The position numbers and the translations under genes are program-made. This document shows, piece after piece, positions 1-7,066 of a DNA stretch of 16,925 nucleotides. The stretch comes from Bacteroidota bacterium (lineage in GTDB: Bacteria; Bacteroidota; Bacteroidia; NS11-12g; UBA955). Numbering within the stretch: position 1 is the stretch's first letter; the number at the start of each line of letters is the position of its first letter. The notes below the pieces were generated by a model, which was given only the letters and a program-made list of their open reading frames with translations, was not told where the DNA came from and did no database searches. Where the stretch lies: NCBI GenBank assembly GCA_009918425.1, contig RGEC01000021.1:1-16925 (forward strand), written 5' to 3'.

Positions 1-1020
1 GTTAAATCCCAAGTTTAAATTAAATTTTACAACCCTGTTCAGCGAATCTACATCAGTAGTACCTATACCGCTGCCAAATTTATCTCTGCCGCTGTAGGCA
101 AAAAAACTGAGTTTGTTGCGCTCATCCAACCTCCAGGTTACTTTGCCGTTTAAATCGTATAAACTGTAATAAACATAGAAGTCACCTTCTTTTGGCAAAA
201 GCATATCCAGCCAAGTACGTCTCAAGCCAAAACTGCCGGTAACAGTTCCCGTATTATTCAATGGACCATTGGCGGCAGCATTGAACAGCAGAAGATCCTG
301 GCTGTATGAACCGGTCCAGGTTTTTGTATTGCCTTCCATCACCCCTACATCAAGCACAGCCCCTGCCCTGCCACCATAGCGTGCAGGTGCCACACCCCTG
401 TAAAACTCTGTACTGCCCAGCAGTTCAGGGTTGTATGAGCTTAGAAAACCAAACATGTGACCATTACCATAAATGGGCAGACCATCCATCATCATAAGAT
501 TTTGGTCACTGTTTCCACCTCTTACATACATTCCGCTTAAACCCTCAATACCACCCGAAACACCGGGTAAAAACTGGAGCAGCTTAACGGGATCAGGCAT
601 GCTAAGCAGCGAATTCATCTGCAAAGTCTGCTTTCTTGTTGGGCTAACATGGCCGCTGCGCAGATCAAAAATAGCGTGGTATTTATTCCAGGTAGTATCG
701 TTTTGATTGGCAGCAAGTGGTTTTAACTGAATGTTAAAAGAAGTGGATGAATACACATCCTCCACCATTCTTACTGCATTATAACCGGCTGCGGCAATAA
801 GTAACACATGCTTGCCGCTGCCCACCCCCATATTGTAATAGCCGTCTCTGTTGGTGTATGTGTATTGTAAATCACTGCTGTCAATTACCAGTGCATTCTC
901 AATTCTCTCTCCGGTTTCTTTATCCTCAATCCAGCCATAAATACCGGGTATGTTTTGCTGTCCCTGAAGGGCCTGCAGAAAGAAAAAAGTCGTCAGTACT
1001 AAAGTCCGCCTTAAGTTCAT
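1..1020 (-). CDS. TonB-dependent outer-membrane receptor, N-terminal part (cut by left edge)
   Basis: The reverse strand reads open from the ATG at 1020 to the window edge, giving 340 residues without a stop; the C-terminus lies outside. Residues 1-21 form a signal peptide (NLRR, a hydrophobic run, then QGQ). Residues about 25-98 look like a carboxypeptidase-regulatory-like domain (IYGWIEDKETGERIENALV, then a YTNRDGYYNM turn). Residues about 130-235 are a TonB plug: LLQFLPGVSGGIEGLSGMYV, then RGGNSDQNLMMMDGLPIY and EFYRGVAPARYGGRAGAVLDV. The remainder starts the beta-barrel. This build is the general CarboxypepD_reg receptor type common in Bacteroidota; I see no SusD-like partner. The ligand cannot be predicted. 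It lies 27 bases downstream of folB on the same strand and has its own perfect -7 element. The family call is secure. Confidence 0.92.
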   Translation of the reverse strand, partial: MNLRRTLVLTTFFFLQALQGQQNIPGIYGWIEDKETGERIENALVIDSSDLQYTYTNRDGYYNMGVGSGKHVLLIAAAGYNAVRMVEDVYSSTSFNIQLKPLAANQNDTTWNKYHAIFDLRSGHVSPTRKQTLQMNSLLSMPDPVKLLQFLPGVSGGIEGLSGMYVRGGNSDQNLMMMDGLPIYGNGHMFGFLSSYNPELLGSTEFYRGVAPARYGGRAGAVLDVGVMEGNTKTWTGSYSQDLLLFNAAANGPLNNTGTVTGSFGLRRTWLDMLLPKEGDFYVYYSLYDLNGKVTWRLDERNKLSFFAYSGRDKFGSGIGTTDVDSLNRVVKFNLNLGFN

Positions 1021-1032
1021 CTTACAAGTATT

Positions 1033-1040
1033 CAAAGGTA
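1033..1040 (-). promoter_or_regulatory. -7 element TACCTTTG for the TonB receptor gene
   Basis: Perfect match to the Bacteroidota -7 consensus TAnnTTTG on the minus strand, 12 bases before the receptor ATG and just after the folB stop. No clear -33 TTTG is visible at the usual distance. It suggests the receptor can be transcribed independently of folB. Confidence 0.55.
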
Positions 1041-1047
1041 CTTATAT

Positions 1048-1407
1048 TTATTGACAATTGAGGGTAAACTCGATTCCGCAGGATTTTGCACGGTAGCCTT
1101 CATGTGGAATATACGGCTTTTCTATGCGGATATGGATATTCTCAATACCTGTGTCAGATTCTTTGTGGATGGCCGTGGCAATATCGGATGCCAGGGTTTC
1201 AAGCAGTTGTCTTTCTTGGGCTGAAACACGATTAACAATATCAACAAGTCTGGTGTAATCAAGGGTGTGATAAATATGATCCATGTCAGGCGAATGACGA
1301 AGTTTTACACGCACACTGATTAATAGATTCACCCCTGATTTTCTCTCGAATTCATGCACCCCGACGGGGCAGTGAACTTCCTGACTGTCTAAAAAAACGA
1401 AAAACAT
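1048..1407 (-). CDS. folB: Dihydroneopterin aldolase
   Basis: FolB converts 7,8-dihydroneopterin to 6-hydroxymethyl-7,8-dihydropterin plus glycolaldehyde in cytoplasmic folate synthesis. From the ATG at 1407 the protein is 119 residues, the usual family length. Family hallmarks are visible: an early GVHEFERKSG segment carrying the conserved Glu, the substrate-binding TLDYTRLVDIV, the LLETLASDIA helix with its conserved Glu, and the late RIEKPYIPHEGYRAKS stretch with the catalytic Lys. The frame stays open upstream to 1464, which would add 19 residues, but FolB proteins normally begin with the first beta strand, here MFFVFLDSQEVH. A -7-like TACATTGG also sits four bases before the 1407 ATG, so that start is preferred. 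It precedes the TonB receptor gene and is divergent from the acyl-CoA dehydrogenase gene. Confidence 0.9.
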   Translation of the reverse strand: MFFVFLDSQEVHCPVGVHEFERKSGVNLLISVRVKLRHSPDMDHIYHTLDYTRLVDIVNRVSAQERQLLETLASDIATAIHKESDTGIENIHIRIEKPYIPHEGYRAKSCGIEFTLNCQ

Positions 1408-1411
1408 GCTG

Positions 1412-1419
1412 CCAATGTA
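1412..1419 (-). promoter_or_regulatory. -7-like element TACATTGG for folB
   Basis: One mismatch to TAnnTTTG, followed by C, four bases before the preferred folB ATG. It would give a leaderless folB mRNA and argues against the longer upstream start, but with one mismatch it is only moderate evidence. Confidence 0.4.
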
Positions 1420-1453
1420 GTTAAGTATTGATGTACAAAAAAACGGAACAATG

Positions 1454-1461
1454 TACCTTTG
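1454..1461 (+). promoter_or_regulatory. -7 element TACCTTTG for the acyl-CoA dehydrogenase gene
   Basis: Perfect TAnnTTTG followed by C, 16 bases before the ATG at 1478. A TTG at 1428-1430 could be a weak -33 at 23-base spacing. It probably drives the six-gene plus-strand run up to 8023. Confidence 0.6.
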
Positions 1462-1477
1462 CAATTAAATAAACGAA

Positions 1478-2695
1478 ATGCAGGCACAAAATCTCGACGA
1501 ACTGTACGCCTCTAACAGAGGAAAAGACAACTACCAGGCTCCCGACTTCATGGGTGTTGATGATTTACTTACCGAAGAACAAAAGCTCATTCGCGGATCT
1601 GTACGCGACTGGGTAAAAAAAGATCTTTCTCCCATAATTGAATATTATGCACAGCGTGCCGAATTCCCCCACCATATCATTCCGGGTCTTGCCGGAGTTG
1701 GAGCCTTTGGTCCGCAGTTGCCTGCTGAATATGGTTGCGGCGGTATGGATTACACCACTTACGGGATCATCATGATGGAGCTTGAAAGATGTGACAGCGG
1801 CATCAGAAGTACTGCCAGTGTGCAAGGCAGTCTGGTAATGTATCCCATCTACAAATTCGGCAGCGAAGAACAAAAGCGCAAATACTTGCCCAAACTGGCT
1901 TCAGGAGAAATGATGGGTTGTTTCGGCCTCACAGAACCTGACCATGGCAGCAATCCGGGTGGCATGACTACGAATTTTAAGGATGCCGGAGATCATGTTG
2001 TACTCAATGGTGCAAAAATGTGGATTTCCAATGCTCCATTTGCCGATGTTGCCGTTGTCTGGGCCAAAAATGAAGAAGGAAAAATTCATGGCTTAATTGT
2101 GGAGCGTGGCATGGAAGGTTTTACTACCCCTGAAACACACAACAAATGGAGTTTAAGGGCCAGTGCAACAGGCGAGCTTGTTTTCAATGATGTAAAAGTT
2201 CCCAAGGAAAATATATTACCCGGTGTAACCGGGCTTAAAGGGCCTCTCACCTGCTTGAACAGCGCACGATATGGCATCAGTTGGGGCGCGTTGGGTGCAG
2301 CCATGGATTGTTATGATACTGCACTGCGCTACAGTAAACAAAGGCAGCAATTTGGTCGTCCAATTGCCGGATTTCAGCTACAACAGAAGAAGCTTGCCGA
2401 GATGATAACCGAAATTACCAAAGCACAGTTGCTGGTATGGCGCTTAGGCCAGCTTATGGATGCCGGAAAAGCTACACCTGCACAGATTTCAATGGCCAAA
2501 AGAAACAATGTAGAAATTGCCCTGAATATTGCCAGAGAAGCCAGACAAATGCTGGGTGGTATGGGCATTATTGGAGAATTTCCTATTATGCGCCACATGG
2601 CCAACCTTGAAAGTGTTGTCACCTATGAAGGAACCCACGATATTCATCTGCTAATACTGGGACACGAAATTACCGGTGAAAATGCATTCACGTAA
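1478..2695 (+). CDS. Acyl-CoA dehydrogenase, glutaryl-CoA dehydrogenase type
   Basis: A 405-residue FAD-dependent acyl-CoA dehydrogenase. The closest family is glutaryl-CoA dehydrogenase (glutaryl-CoA to crotonyl-CoA plus CO2, in lysine and tryptophan breakdown). The N-terminal helical domain ends with ERCDSGIRSTASVQGSLVMY at 103-122; its Arg110 and nearby serines correspond to the glutarate-carboxylate contacts of GCDH. CFGLTEPDHGSNPGGM at 148-163 is the FAD and substrate motif of this subfamily. RQQFGRPIAGFQLQQ and ARQMLGGMGIIGE mark the C-terminal domain. The catalytic base is Glu384 in VTYEGTHDIH, where GCDH has it. Length is full and the ATG follows a clean promoter. No other lysine-degradation gene is nearby, so the pathway rests on sequence type alone. 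Confidence 0.9.
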   Translation: MQAQNLDELYASNRGKDNYQAPDFMGVDDLLTEEQKLIRGSVRDWVKKDLSPIIEYYAQRAEFPHHIIPGLAGVGAFGPQLPAEYGCGGMDYTTYGIIMMELERCDSGIRSTASVQGSLVMYPIYKFGSEEQKRKYLPKLASGEMMGCFGLTEPDHGSNPGGMTTNFKDAGDHVVLNGAKMWISNAPFADVAVVWAKNEEGKIHGLIVERGMEGFTTPETHNKWSLRASATGELVFNDVKVPKENILPGVTGLKGPLTCLNSARYGISWGALGAAMDCYDTALRYSKQRQQFGRPIAGFQLQQKKLAEMITEITKAQLLVWRLGQLMDAGKATPAQISMAKRNNVEIALNIAREARQMLGGMGIIGEFPIMRHMANLESVVTYEGTHDIHLLILGHEITGENAFT

Positions 2696-2704
2696 CAAAG
2701 CGTA

Positions 2705-3805
2705 TTGCCAAGACTAATCCCATATCGTTGTTTGGTGTTATTTGCGGTTCTGCTTGCAACCGAGGTTTGTGGCTACACCAATAAACCTGTTCTTGTTAAC
2801 CTCAACATCAACAGGCAAAGCGATTCTATGGGATTCAACATGGTGTATGAACTGCAAAACCATTGTTATAAGCATATAATAGCAGGTACACTCAAACTAT
2901 GGGATTCCCCGCAAAAGAATATCCGCATTTCTCCCAGTGCACTTCAGGCGATTGAACAATCTTCCGACACCCGTTTTAATAAAACGGCCAATGTTTTTTT
3001 TCATGAATTCTGGAGCAGCGGAAGGAAAAAAACTACTTTCACCATTGTAGGTATTTCTTTTATTAATGATGGTAGTAAAGGAAAAGTCAGTTATGGGTAC
3101 ATAGACCTGAAAGAGAGCTGGAATACACTGTCCTCCATTATTCTGGAATGTAATGTAAACGGCCCCTCCGAAATCAAACTAACCGATGCGCTTTACAGCC
3201 GAAATTACAATTTTAATGTTGTTCAGTTTGGCAGCCAAAAGTTTACCCAAAAGCCGGAAAACGCAATTCGCATCAGAGATAAAGCCTTTTATGCAAAGCG
3301 TGAAATTGAAGGGTTGTTTTCTATTCCACAGACAAAGAGTGTTTATTATAAAATTATAGCCCACACGGAAGATGCAGACGATCCGGGTAATATGATTATG
3401 AACAATATGCAACGGTTTCTCAATGACAATAAGGATATATTGTTCAATATGGGTGCCGACAAATATTATGACTATAAAACACTAAAAACCGATGTTTTGC
3501 TTACAGGTATTGAATTTCACGAAGAATGGAAACATACCGAAAAAGGAATTTTTTATGAGGTTAAAGACATAGTGATTTACATAAACAACAAACCCCTAAA
3601 CACGGTAAGCGCTGACGTAGTATATCAATGGAACTTGCTTTATCGTTTTAAAACGATGGAGGACTTGATACAGGAAAAATCCTACGATCTGGTATTAACC
3701 CGTATAAACAGCACACTGATCCCTGAATGGGACTCCCACAAATACCTGAAAGCACTGAATGTTTACAATTGGTCACAGGTAAGCAGATATGTTCAATTCT
3801 ATTAA
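2705..3805 (+). CDS. Exported protein of unknown function with possible internal duplication
   Basis: I do not recognise this 366-residue protein. Residues 1-24 form a convincing signal peptide (MPRLIPYRCLVLFAVLLATE, cleavage near CGYT), which requires the TTG start at 2705; the next in-frame ATG would remove it. The mature part has two similar-looking segments. The first, about 45-125, carries YKHIIAGTLKLWDSPQK, then VFFHEFW and an FTIVGISFIN strand. The second, about 200-295, carries YKIIAHTEDADDP, then GIEFHEEW and YEVKDIVIYIN. The FHE-x-W plus strand pattern loosely recalls the GldN/PorN proteins of the T9SS, but the likeness is weak and may be chance. It lies nine bases after the dehydrogenase and 17 before the phosphohexomutase, so it is probably cotranscribed. 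Role: envelope or secreted, otherwise unknown. Confidence 0.8.
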   Translation: MPRLIPYRCLVLFAVLLATEVCGYTNKPVLVNLNINRQSDSMGFNMVYELQNHCYKHIIAGTLKLWDSPQKNIRISPSALQAIEQSSDTRFNKTANVFFHEFWSSGRKKTTFTIVGISFINDGSKGKVSYGYIDLKESWNTLSSIILECNVNGPSEIKLTDALYSRNYNFNVVQFGSQKFTQKPENAIRIRDKAFYAKREIEGLFSIPQTKSVYYKIIAHTEDADDPGNMIMNNMQRFLNDNKDILFNMGADKYYDYKTLKTDVLLTGIEFHEEWKHTEKGIFYEVKDIVIYINNKPLNTVSADVVYQWNLLYRFKTMEDLIQEKSYDLVLTRINSTLIPEWDSHKYLKALNVYNWSQVSRYVQFY

Positions 3806-3822
3806 TTCCTCGACAATAAAGT

Positions 3823-5223
3823 ATGTATAAAATCAAATTTGGAACCGATGGATGGCGCGAAATCATTGCCGACCAATTCACTACTGCCAATGTTCGCAAA
3901 GTATCTATGGCCACGGCCAAATGGCTTCAGAAACAATCTGACAAGCCCGTTTGTGTTGTTGGCCACGATTGTCGTTTTGGTGGTGAAATGTTTGCTGAAG
4001 AAACAGCACGCATACTGGCCTCTCAGGGAGTAACCGTTCATTTGGCCAAAGGCATTGTAAGCACACCTATGGTAAGCCTCGGCGCCAAGCATCTCAACGC
4101 CAATGCAGGTATTATCATTACAGCCAGCCACAACCCTCCCACCTACAATGGTTTTAAAATCAAAGCCGGATATGGCGGACCGGCCACGCAGTCTGTTATT
4201 GATGAAGTAGAAAGCTACATTCTTGACAGGGAAATATCTCCTGCACTTCCATTGAAGCATTATGAGAAAATGGGAGAAATACGCTGGGCTGACCTGGAAA
4301 CCATGTATCTTGACCATGTGCGCAGTCACTTTGACATGAATGCCTTGCAATCGATATCTTCAGGATTGGTGTATGATGCCATGTATGGTGCCGGACAAAA
4401 CGTCATCAAGAAATTGCTGCCAGACGCAGCTTTACTTCATGCAACCCACAACCCCGGATTTGAAGGCCGCGCTCCCGAGCCGATTTTGAAAAATCTACCT
4501 GAAATATCAGAAATGATTGATCAAAACGAGAGATTCATTTGTGGCCTGGCCACCGACGGTGATGCCGATAGAATTGGTTTTTTTGATGAAAAAGGCAGGT
4601 TTGTAGATAGCCATCATTTGATATTGCTGTTAATCAATTATTTAACTGAATACAAAGGATTTACCGGTAAAGTTGTGAAGAGTTTTAGTGTAAGCGACAA
4701 GGTTGAACAACTCTGTAAGCTAAAAGGTCTGCAAAGCATTACCACCAAAATTGGGTTCAAATACATTTGCGAGTATATGGTAACCGACGACGTACTTATC
4801 GGCGCTGAAGAGAGCGGTGGTATTGCCATAAAAGGACACATACCCGAAAGGGACGGAATATGGATGGGGCTGGTACTGCTGGAGTATATGGCCAAAACAG
4901 GCAAAACAATTTCGGCGTTGATTGCAGATATATACAGCACCATCGGTTCATTTGCCGTTGAGCGATACGACCTGCACCTGGATCCTGAAACCAAAGACAA
5001 CATTGTGAATCAGTGCAAGGCGGGTGATTATGCTACATTTGGAAGCTACATCGTGCAATCAATTGAAGACACCGATGGTTTCAAGTTCCGTCTTGGAGAT
5101 GCAGGCTGGGTAATGATACGCCCAAGCGGCACAGAACCGGTGCTGAGGGTATATGCGGAATCTGTGAATTCAGCCGCTGCTTTTTCAATTCTGGATGCAG
5201 TGAAAAATGCTATCTTAAATTGA
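3823..5223 (+). CDS. Phosphoglucomutase/phosphomannomutase family protein
   Basis: A full-length 466-residue alpha-D-phosphohexomutase that interconverts hexose 1- and 6-phosphates in the cytoplasm, feeding nucleotide-sugar and glycan synthesis. All four active-site loops are present: the phosphoserine loop TASHNPPTYNGFKIK with Ser102; the metal loop TDGDADR with Asp245, Asp247 and Asp249; the sugar-binding loop GAEESGG at 327-333; and the phosphate-binding loop RPSGTEPVLRVYAE from 433. The N-terminus FGTDGWRE is typical of the Bacteroidota PGM/PMM clade. Sequence alone does not separate glucose from mannose or glucosamine preference. The next gene begins on the base after its TGA, indicating cotranscription and likely translational coupling. 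Confidence 0.95.
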   Translation: MYKIKFGTDGWREIIADQFTTANVRKVSMATAKWLQKQSDKPVCVVGHDCRFGGEMFAEETARILASQGVTVHLAKGIVSTPMVSLGAKHLNANAGIIITASHNPPTYNGFKIKAGYGGPATQSVIDEVESYILDREISPALPLKHYEKMGEIRWADLETMYLDHVRSHFDMNALQSISSGLVYDAMYGAGQNVIKKLLPDAALLHATHNPGFEGRAPEPILKNLPEISEMIDQNERFICGLATDGDADRIGFFDEKGRFVDSHHLILLLINYLTEYKGFTGKVVKSFSVSDKVEQLCKLKGLQSITTKIGFKYICEYMVTDDVLIGAEESGGIAIKGHIPERDGIWMGLVLLEYMAKTGKTISALIADIYSTIGSFAVERYDLHLDPETKDNIVNQCKAGDYATFGSYIVQSIEDTDGFKFRLGDAGWVMIRPSGTEPVLRVYAESVNSAAAFSILDAVKNAILN

Positions 5224-6147
5224 TTGAATAAAAGTTGTAACTATATATTTTACAATTTATTATTGGTATTTATATCAATAAATAGTTTACATACACAAGA
5301 CACTTCTTCTCAACTTCAAAAACGCCAACAAAGAACTTGGCTGGCAATGAGTACGGCCACAGTGGGAACGCATATAGCATTGTATCACACATGGTACAAA
5401 AATGAGCCTCAAAGTCCGTTTCACTGGATAAACGACAATCGAAACTGGAAGCAAATGGACAAAGCCGGACATGTCTTTGGTGCTTATTTTTCAGCCACTG
5501 CAGCATCGGCTGCATTTCGCTATTCCGGATACAGCAGAAAAAAGAGTGCCTTGCTGGGGGCCGCCTATAGCCTTGCCTTCCAAATGCCAATTGAATATTT
5601 TGACGGAAAAAGCAATGCCTGGGGAGCCAGCAGTGGCGACATGCTAGCCAATATAGCAGGCACACTGACAGCAGGACTGCAAAACTGGTTTTGGGGTAAA
5701 CCAAGAATTCCCATTCGCGTAACATTTCACAAGTCTAACTATGCACAATTGCGTCCGAACATGCTGGGAAGCAATGTTGCTGAAAGAATGTTAAAAGACT
5801 ACAACGGTCAAACCTACTGGATTGACCTGAATCCGGAAAGAATGAAAGCAAGACCGCGTTTTTGGCCCCGCTGGCTTGGGATTAATGTGGGATATGGCGC
5901 AGAAGGCATGCTGGGCGGCGATGATAATGTGTGGAAGGGGTCAGATGGCAATATCCAGGATTACAGTTTTATAACGCGTTACAGACAATACTATATCGGA
6001 CCCAGCATTTCATTGGGTTATCTGAAAAACCACCCTAAAAAAGCAGTAAGAATTATAGCACATATTACCGATAAAATAAGATTGCCACTGCCTGCGATAG
6101 AATACAATGGCAAAAGACAATGGGGATTTCATCCACTTTACTGGTAA
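5224..6147 (+). CDS. DUF2279-type exported protein
   Basis: A 307-residue protein starting with TTG immediately after the phosphohexomutase stop. That start gives a signal peptide (KSCNYIFYNLLLVFISIN, then SLHTQ) and is therefore preferred over internal ATGs. Residues 66-83 contain FHWINDNRNWKQMDKAGH, the signature of the DUF2279 family (predicted periplasmic or lipoprotein-like, function unknown), followed by a glycine- and alanine-rich stretch that may be membrane-associated or form barrel-like hairpins. There is no lipobox cysteine at the cleavage site, so 'lipoprotein' does not apply here. It sits directly before the two acyltransferases, an association that may be functional, but no mechanism can be read from the sequence. 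Confidence 0.8.
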   Translation: MNKSCNYIFYNLLLVFISINSLHTQDTSSQLQKRQQRTWLAMSTATVGTHIALYHTWYKNEPQSPFHWINDNRNWKQMDKAGHVFGAYFSATAASAAFRYSGYSRKKSALLGAAYSLAFQMPIEYFDGKSNAWGASSGDMLANIAGTLTAGLQNWFWGKPRIPIRVTFHKSNYAQLRPNMLGSNVAERMLKDYNGQTYWIDLNPERMKARPRFWPRWLGINVGYGAEGMLGGDDNVWKGSDGNIQDYSFITRYRQYYIGPSISLGYLKNHPKKAVRIIAHITDKIRLPLPAIEYNGKRQWGFHPLYW

Positions 6148-6164
6148 TATCATTCGCGATTGAC

Positions 6165-6172
6165 TATCATTG
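6165..6172 (+). promoter_or_regulatory. -7-like element TATCATTG before the O-acyltransferase gene
   Basis: One mismatch to TAnnTTTG, followed by C, seven bases before the ATG at 6180. It lies 18 bases past the preceding stop, so it could be an internal promoter allowing the acyltransferase pair to be expressed apart from the upstream genes. Confidence 0.35.
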
Positions 6173-6179
6173 CATACAT

Positions 6180-7034
6180 ATGAGCAAGCCGGTGCAAATA
6201 GATGTAGAAAAGATTTTTAGGGACAAAAACCCACGTCTTGCAAGGCTAATACCCGGTTTTGTTTTCAGATGGATTAGAAAAACACTGCATGAAACGGAGA
6301 TAAATAGTTTTTTACGTGAAGAAAAGTCCAATACCGGTGTAGCTTTTGCCTGTAATATTCTAGAGGCATTTGGCGTGAAGCATGACAGCGATGGTCATAA
6401 CAACCTGCCGACCGAGGGAGGTGCAATTGTTGCGGCCAATCACCCGCTGGGCGGAATGGATGGCATGATCATGCTTTGCCAGGCAGCAAGAGCAAGACAG
6501 GATATTGGTTTTATTGTTAACGACATTTTGCTCAATCTCCCACAGTTCAATGATGTCTTTATCGGAGTTAACAAAACTGGGGCTAAAGGGCGAGAACAAT
6601 TAAAGAAAATAGAAGAGTTATATGCCTCCGACCGACTTGTTCTGATTTTCCCTGCAGGATTATGCTCAAGACGCAACAAAGGGATTGTGAAGGATCTTGA
6701 ATGGAATAAAGCTTTCATCAGCAGGGCCATTAAATACCAAAAACCCATAATTCCCACGCACATAACCGGACAAAATTCCAATTGGTTTTACGGTCTTGCC
6801 AATTTTAGAAAACGTCTTGGGCTGAAGGCTAACCTGGAAATGTTTTATCTGGCCGATGAAATGTTTAAGCAAAAAGATAAAAAGATTCATGTTCGTTTTG
6901 GCAGCCCCATATCCTACAAAGTATTTGACGACCGTTACTCTCAGCACCAGTGGGCACAATTGCTTAAAGATTACGTTTACACGCTTAGGCACAACCCAAC
7001 CGATTTTGAAACCTTTATTGCCAAAAATTCATAG
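6180..7034 (+). CDS. glsA: PlsC-like O-acyltransferase, probable glycine-lipid synthase GlsA
   Basis: A 284-residue lysophospholipid-acyltransferase-like enzyme of the 'putative hemolysin' (COG3176-like) group. Motif I is AANHPLGGMDG with His88 and Asp94, five residues apart rather than four as in classical PlsC; I recall this spacing from the subgroup. Motif III is FPAGLCSR at 157-164, a variant of FPEGTR. In Bacteroides, GlsA adds the second fatty acid to the hydroxyl of N-acyl-3-hydroxyacyl-glycine made by GlsB. The GNAT acyltransferase 32 bases downstream makes that the best reading. The frame is open to an ATG at 6120 inside the preceding gene, but the ATG at 6180 is preferred because it avoids that overlap and has a -7-like element just upstream. 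The acyl-amino-acid substrate is inferred from family and neighbour only. Confidence 0.8.
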   Translation: MSKPVQIDVEKIFRDKNPRLARLIPGFVFRWIRKTLHETEINSFLREEKSNTGVAFACNILEAFGVKHDSDGHNNLPTEGGAIVAANHPLGGMDGMIMLCQAARARQDIGFIVNDILLNLPQFNDVFIGVNKTGAKGREQLKKIEELYASDRLVLIFPAGLCSRRNKGIVKDLEWNKAFISRAIKYQKPIIPTHITGQNSNWFYGLANFRKRLGLKANLEMFYLADEMFKQKDKKIHVRFGSPISYKVFDDRYSQHQWAQLLKDYVYTLRHNPTDFETFIAKNS

Positions 7035-7053
7035 CCTTTTGGTTATTCTTTCT

Positions 7054-7061
7054 TAAACTTG
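7054..7061 (+). promoter_or_regulatory. -7-like element TAAACTTG before the N-acyltransferase gene
   Basis: One mismatch to TAnnTTTG, followed by C, five bases before the ATG at 7067, in the 32-base gap between the two acyltransferase genes. No -33 at normal spacing. Weak on its own; supported by its similarity to other elements in this window. Confidence 0.35.
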
Positions 7062-7066
7062 CAAAC

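Noticed and set aside
306..1061. Three plus-strand open frames of 63-77 codons
   Set aside because: They are antisense to the TonB receptor coding region, which is continuous with clear plug-domain motifs.
3802..4350. Minus-strand open frame of 182 codons over the phosphohexomutase
   Set aside because: It lies opposite the conserved phosphoserine loop region of a well-supported enzyme and has no recognisable features.
5270..5725. Minus-strand open frame of 151 codons over the DUF2279 gene
   Set aside because: Antisense to a gene with a signal peptide and family signature; Cys- and Leu-rich composition typical of a reverse-strand shadow.
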